Shown piece after piece: positions 61,235 to 64,000 of a DNA stretch of 64,000 bases. Both the position numbers and the translations under genes were made by a program. Source of the DNA: Gammaproteobacteria bacterium. GTDB lineage: Bacteria; Pseudomonadota; Gammaproteobacteria; Pseudomonadales; Azotimanducaceae_A. Location of the stretch: positions 173,257-237,256 of the forward strand of contig DUAT01000144.1 of NCBI GenBank assembly GCA_012960755.1, read 5' to 3'. Each line of letters opens with the position of its first letter. Position 1 is the first letter of the stretch. The notes under the pieces are model-generated. The model was not told the DNA's origin and did no database searches. It saw only the letters and a list, made by a program, of their open reading frames with translations.

Positions 61235-64000
61235 TTACATGCCTACACTAACACGTGCAAACCAGTAACGTCCCAAAGCATCGTACATACCTGGGAAGAT
61301 GTTTCCGTTACCGTTGATGGAAGGTCCGGCGGCGTTACCAGCAATCGGAGGCTCTTCATCAAAAACGTTGGTAATACCTGCTGTAAGCGCGACCTGTTCG
61401 GTAACATCCCAGGTACCCGCTATATCGAAATAGTTGATATCATCGAGATCCAGATTTCCATTGAGATCCTCAACCTCACTGATGTAACGCCACAATCCGC
61501 TGGCAGTCACATTCCATGGGGTAATCCAGGTAACCCGCAGATTGTTCTGGAAATCAGGTGTGGGGTAACCACAAGTGGAACCCCAGTTACCCTTACAATC
61601 AACCGTGGGAGCACCCTCAAGTTCCTGCTGATCCCAGGTATCAATAACTCCCATGATATTGTGGAAGTCCAGGCTACCCATGTCACCAATCTCTATGGAG
61701 TAGGTCGCAATAACGTCAAAGCCCGTGACTCTCTCGATTGCAAGGTTGTCCTGCAATGCGCGGATATGGCCACTGGCGTTGACATTTGAACCAATCCACA
61801 GGTCTCCTGCATTACCGCGATTGACATCAGCACATTGAGACGTGTTGCCATCAAGACATTCGTTCAGAATGAATTCTGGTGTCTGGTTACTAATACCCAG
61901 CTCGATCTCGATGTCATAGTAGTCGACTGAGAGCGTCAGGCCTTCTATAAACCCTGGAGACCAAACAACACCAACGGAGTAAGTATCAGCTTCTTCCGGC
62001 GCAAGGTCAGGGTTGCCGCCCTGCAAGAAGTTATACTGGCCTGCTGGTGAATTCGGTATGCTGCCATACTGAGCAGCCGTTACACCTGAATTCGCACAAT
62101 CTGCCAGGCTACGAGCAGGGACTGCGTCACCACAAGGATCCACATCCATATCGAATAAGTTAAAGCCCTGAGGCAGGAACAATTCCTGGATGTTTGCAGC
62201 ACGGACCGCTCGCTGGAAGCTGGCGCGTATTTTAATGCTGTTGTTAATCGCCCAGCCACCACGGATGCCGTAGGTATCCGTTGTCTGATCTGTGGAGTAG
62301 TCGGAATAACGGTAACCCAGATCAAAGACAAGTTCCTCGGCTCCCGGCGCCCCTTCAATCACTGGAATGCTGGCTTCAAAGAAGATCTCACTAACATCGT
62401 ATCCGCCGCTAACGGGTCCGGTTGCACCGCCCTGACCAGCACCCAAGCCGTTACGGAAGCCGCTATCCGGGTTGAAGTTGAGATTTTCCTTCCGGTATTC
62501 TCCACCGATCACAACGTCAATACCTCGTGAAGCCCATGGTAGTGCCACGCCGTAGTCACCCAGAGCACCGGTCACATAACCTATAATCACCTTCTGATCA
62601 GTCGTACCACGTGCAAACAAGGGTAAGACCAGATAATCAATCATATCCTGGGTCACAGCGCCGGTTTCGAAAATATTCCAAGGTACACAGTTCGGGTCAG
62701 AGCCATCGACGACGGATTGACATACGGTATTACCACTGCCGTCATCAACCGCATTCAGTGCATTCTTAATTTTCGGAATGGACAGGTCATTCAGGTAGGT
62801 ACTTTCCATGCTGACTTCAGAGTACTGACCGGAAACATCGTAGCTCCATGTGTCGTTAAAATCCCCACGCAGACCAATCACACCGCGGTAGGTTGTGTGA
62901 CGCAGGTCATATTGACGCGGTCCACCCTCCACATTACGACGGCCCAGGTACGCAAATTGAGTGTCTGCAGTGGTTAAACCGAACTGGCCGCAAAGTTCCT
63001 GAAACTGCTGAGCAGATAATAGCGGGTTGCCACAGGGAATCTCATTGGTAATGAAAAAAGCACCCGATGGCGCAATCTGTGACACTGTGTGGTCATCCAC
63101 GAACATCAACTCGGAGTACACTTCTACCTGATCAGTGATCTCGTAGTGTGCGAACGCGCCTCCAGTGTATCGCTCATCAGGACGTTGATAATAATTCAGC
63201 GGGCCATAGTTATACACTGTCCCAGCGCGATCCACGAATTCGGTACCTGCAACTTTGAAGTCGAAGGAGCCGTCGCTCGCGGTGGGAACAATACTACGTT
63301 TAACATCACCGGGAATTCCGAAATCAGTTACACGTCCTTCCGGAATAGTACCGGAACCGAAGCACCCGGTTGCGTCATTGTTAAGTGCACAGGCACTGTA
63401 GTCGCGTTCGCTCTGGCGTACAGCATTGATTTTACGATAGGTACCGTAGGCTGTCGCATTACCACGGCCATTGTCAAAGTTGCCGCCGATGATGAATGAG
63501 ACATCGCTGATGTCTCCATCTGTATTAGTGCCCTTGGCAGTTGGAAAACCTGCATCGGTCACGATACCCTGCATGCTGCTGTTATCATTGTCATGGTTGT
63601 ACTGGCTAAACTGGTAATCCAGCTTCACGCCTTCAAAATCATCCATCATGATAAAGTTGACAACACCGGCAACGGCGTCGGAACCATAGGTTGCGGACGC
63701 GCCTCCGGTCAATATTTCAATTGTCTGAATCAAAGCGCCGGGGATCTGGTTAATGTCAACACCAACCCCTATAGGTGACCCTGCAGGCATACGGCGGCCG
63801 TTAAGTAACACCAGAGTACGTGCATCTCCCAGATTCCTCAGGTTAATCGTCGCTGTACCTGTAGCGCCATTTGATTGGCCGGTGTTCTGGTTGGAATAGA
63901 CCTGTGGCAGGTTGCGCATCATATCCTCAACACGAGCTGTGCCTTGAAATATCATTTCATCGGCGCTGACCTGAGTCACCGGACTGGAACTGACCACATT
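61235..64000 (-). CDS. TonB-dependent outer-membrane receptor (5' end outside window)
   Basis: The frame is open at the right edge, so the signal peptide and TonB box are not visible. The visible part starts inside the plug (SSSPVTQVSADEMIFQGTAR) and contains ATINLRNLGDARTLVLLNGR, EILTGGASATYGSDAVAGVV and the plug end NFIMMDDFEGVKLDYQF. The barrel has several Cys pairs and ends GRYWFARVSVGM. It is a different protein from the receptor at 53791 but of the same general class, with Cys-paired loops (DPCGDAVPARSLADC, ILNECLDGNTSQCADVNRGN). The ligand is unknown. Both receptors have their own strong terminator. Confidence 0.93.
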   Translation of the reverse strand, partial: NVVSSSPVTQVSADEMIFQGTARVEDMMRNLPQVYSNQNTGQSNGATGTATINLRNLGDARTLVLLNGRRMPAGSPIGVGVDINQIPGALIQTIEILTGGASATYGSDAVAGVVNFIMMDDFEGVKLDYQFSQYNHDNDNSSMQGIVTDAGFPTAKGTNTDGDISDVSFIIGGNFDNGRGNATAYGTYRKINAVRQSERDYSACALNNDATGCFGSGTIPEGRVTDFGIPGDVKRSIVPTASDGSFDFKVAGTEFVDRAGTVYNYGPLNYYQRPDERYTGGAFAHYEITDQVEVYSELMFVDDHTVSQIAPSGAFFITNEIPCGNPLLSAQQFQELCGQFGLTTADTQFAYLGRRNVEGGPRQYDLRHTTYRGVIGLRGDFNDTWSYDVSGQYSEVSMESTYLNDLSIPKIKNALNAVDDGSGNTVCQSVVDGSDPNCVPWNIFETGAVTQDMIDYLVLPLFARGTTDQKVIIGYVTGALGDYGVALPWASRGIDVVIGGEYRKENLNFNPDSGFRNGLGAGQGGATGPVSGGYDVSEIFFEASIPVIEGAPGAEELVFDLGYRYSDYSTDQTTDTYGIRGGWAINNSIKIRASFQRAVRAANIQELFLPQGFNLFDMDVDPCGDAVPARSLADCANSGVTAAQYGSIPNSPAGQYNFLQGGNPDLAPEEADTYSVGVVWSPGFIEGLTLSVDYYDIEIELGISNQTPEFILNECLDGNTSQCADVNRGNAGDLWIGSNVNASGHIRALQDNLAIERVTGFDVIATYSIEIGDMGSLDFHNIMGVIDTWDQQELEGAPTVDCKGNWGSTCGYPTPDFQNNLRVTWITPWNVTASGLWRYISEVEDLNGNLDLDDINYFDIAGTWDVTEQVALTAGITNVFDEEPPIAGNAAGPSINGNGNIFPGMYDALGRYWFARVSVGM

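Noticed and set aside
1..64000. Mobile element, integron or prophage in the window
   Set aside because: No transposase, integrase, phage structural gene, attachment repeat or IS-type inverted repeat pair was recognised.

Overview
The window looks like a piece of chromosome from a marine or aquatic gammaproteobacterium. The evidence is a mid-range base composition, long TonB-dependent receptors with an ...EEIIVTGSRI... TonB box and plug start, HspQ, an ArsR-methyltransferase regulator beside ahcY, a two-component pair resembling the proteobacterial dedicated sortase system (PdsR/PdsS), and many acyl-CoA and Fe(II)/2-oxoglutarate dioxygenase genes. No rRNA, tRNA, CRISPR array, prophage or insertion sequence was recognised.

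Layout. Positions 1-3.2 kb hold the end of a TPR protein, a decayed TIR gene, an unusual HTH-GspE ATPase fusion and an orphan protein. Positions 3.2-31 kb are a catabolic region: two TauD-type and two phytanoyl-CoA-type dioxygenases, a Rieske oxygenase, a PNPOx-ferredoxin-reductase fusion with a divergent LysR regulator, two APH-like kinases, two acyl-CoA dehydrogenases, a pair of MaoC-type hydratases, a crotonase, two VOC proteins, an amidohydrolase and an MHS-family transporter. Positions 31-40 kb hold HspQ, membrane proteins, SnoaL-like proteins, a second crotonase and a run of gene remnants. Positions 39.1-45 kb hold a thioredoxin-fold gene with an in-frame UGA, a VTT membrane protein, a POT peptide transporter and an NfeD-SPFH-SPFH operon. 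Positions 45-53 kb hold a ribokinase-like gene, the PdsRS-like pair, and the SahR-like regulator with ahcY. Positions 53-64 kb hold two TonB-dependent receptors, an ECF sigma factor, a stump of its FecR-type partner, and a MoxR/CoxE pair.

The most interesting signal is at 39795-40916 on the minus strand. A periplasmic TlpA/ResA-like thioredoxin-fold protein is interrupted by a UGA exactly where the first cysteine of the redox motif belongs (WASW-U-GCR). The reading frame stays intact on both sides, and 14 nt after the UGA there is a perfect 7-bp stem with a GGU loop, which is the form of a bacterial SECIS element. This is best read as a selenoprotein rather than two genes.

A second theme is decay. 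At least ten loci are broken by frameshifts, in-frame stops, a lost start codon or truncation: serine hydrolases, an alpha/beta hydrolase, a D-aminoacylase, a VOC half, a PEP-synthase end, a symporter-binding-protein gene, a glycosyltransferase, a FecR stump and others. They sit among intact catabolic genes.
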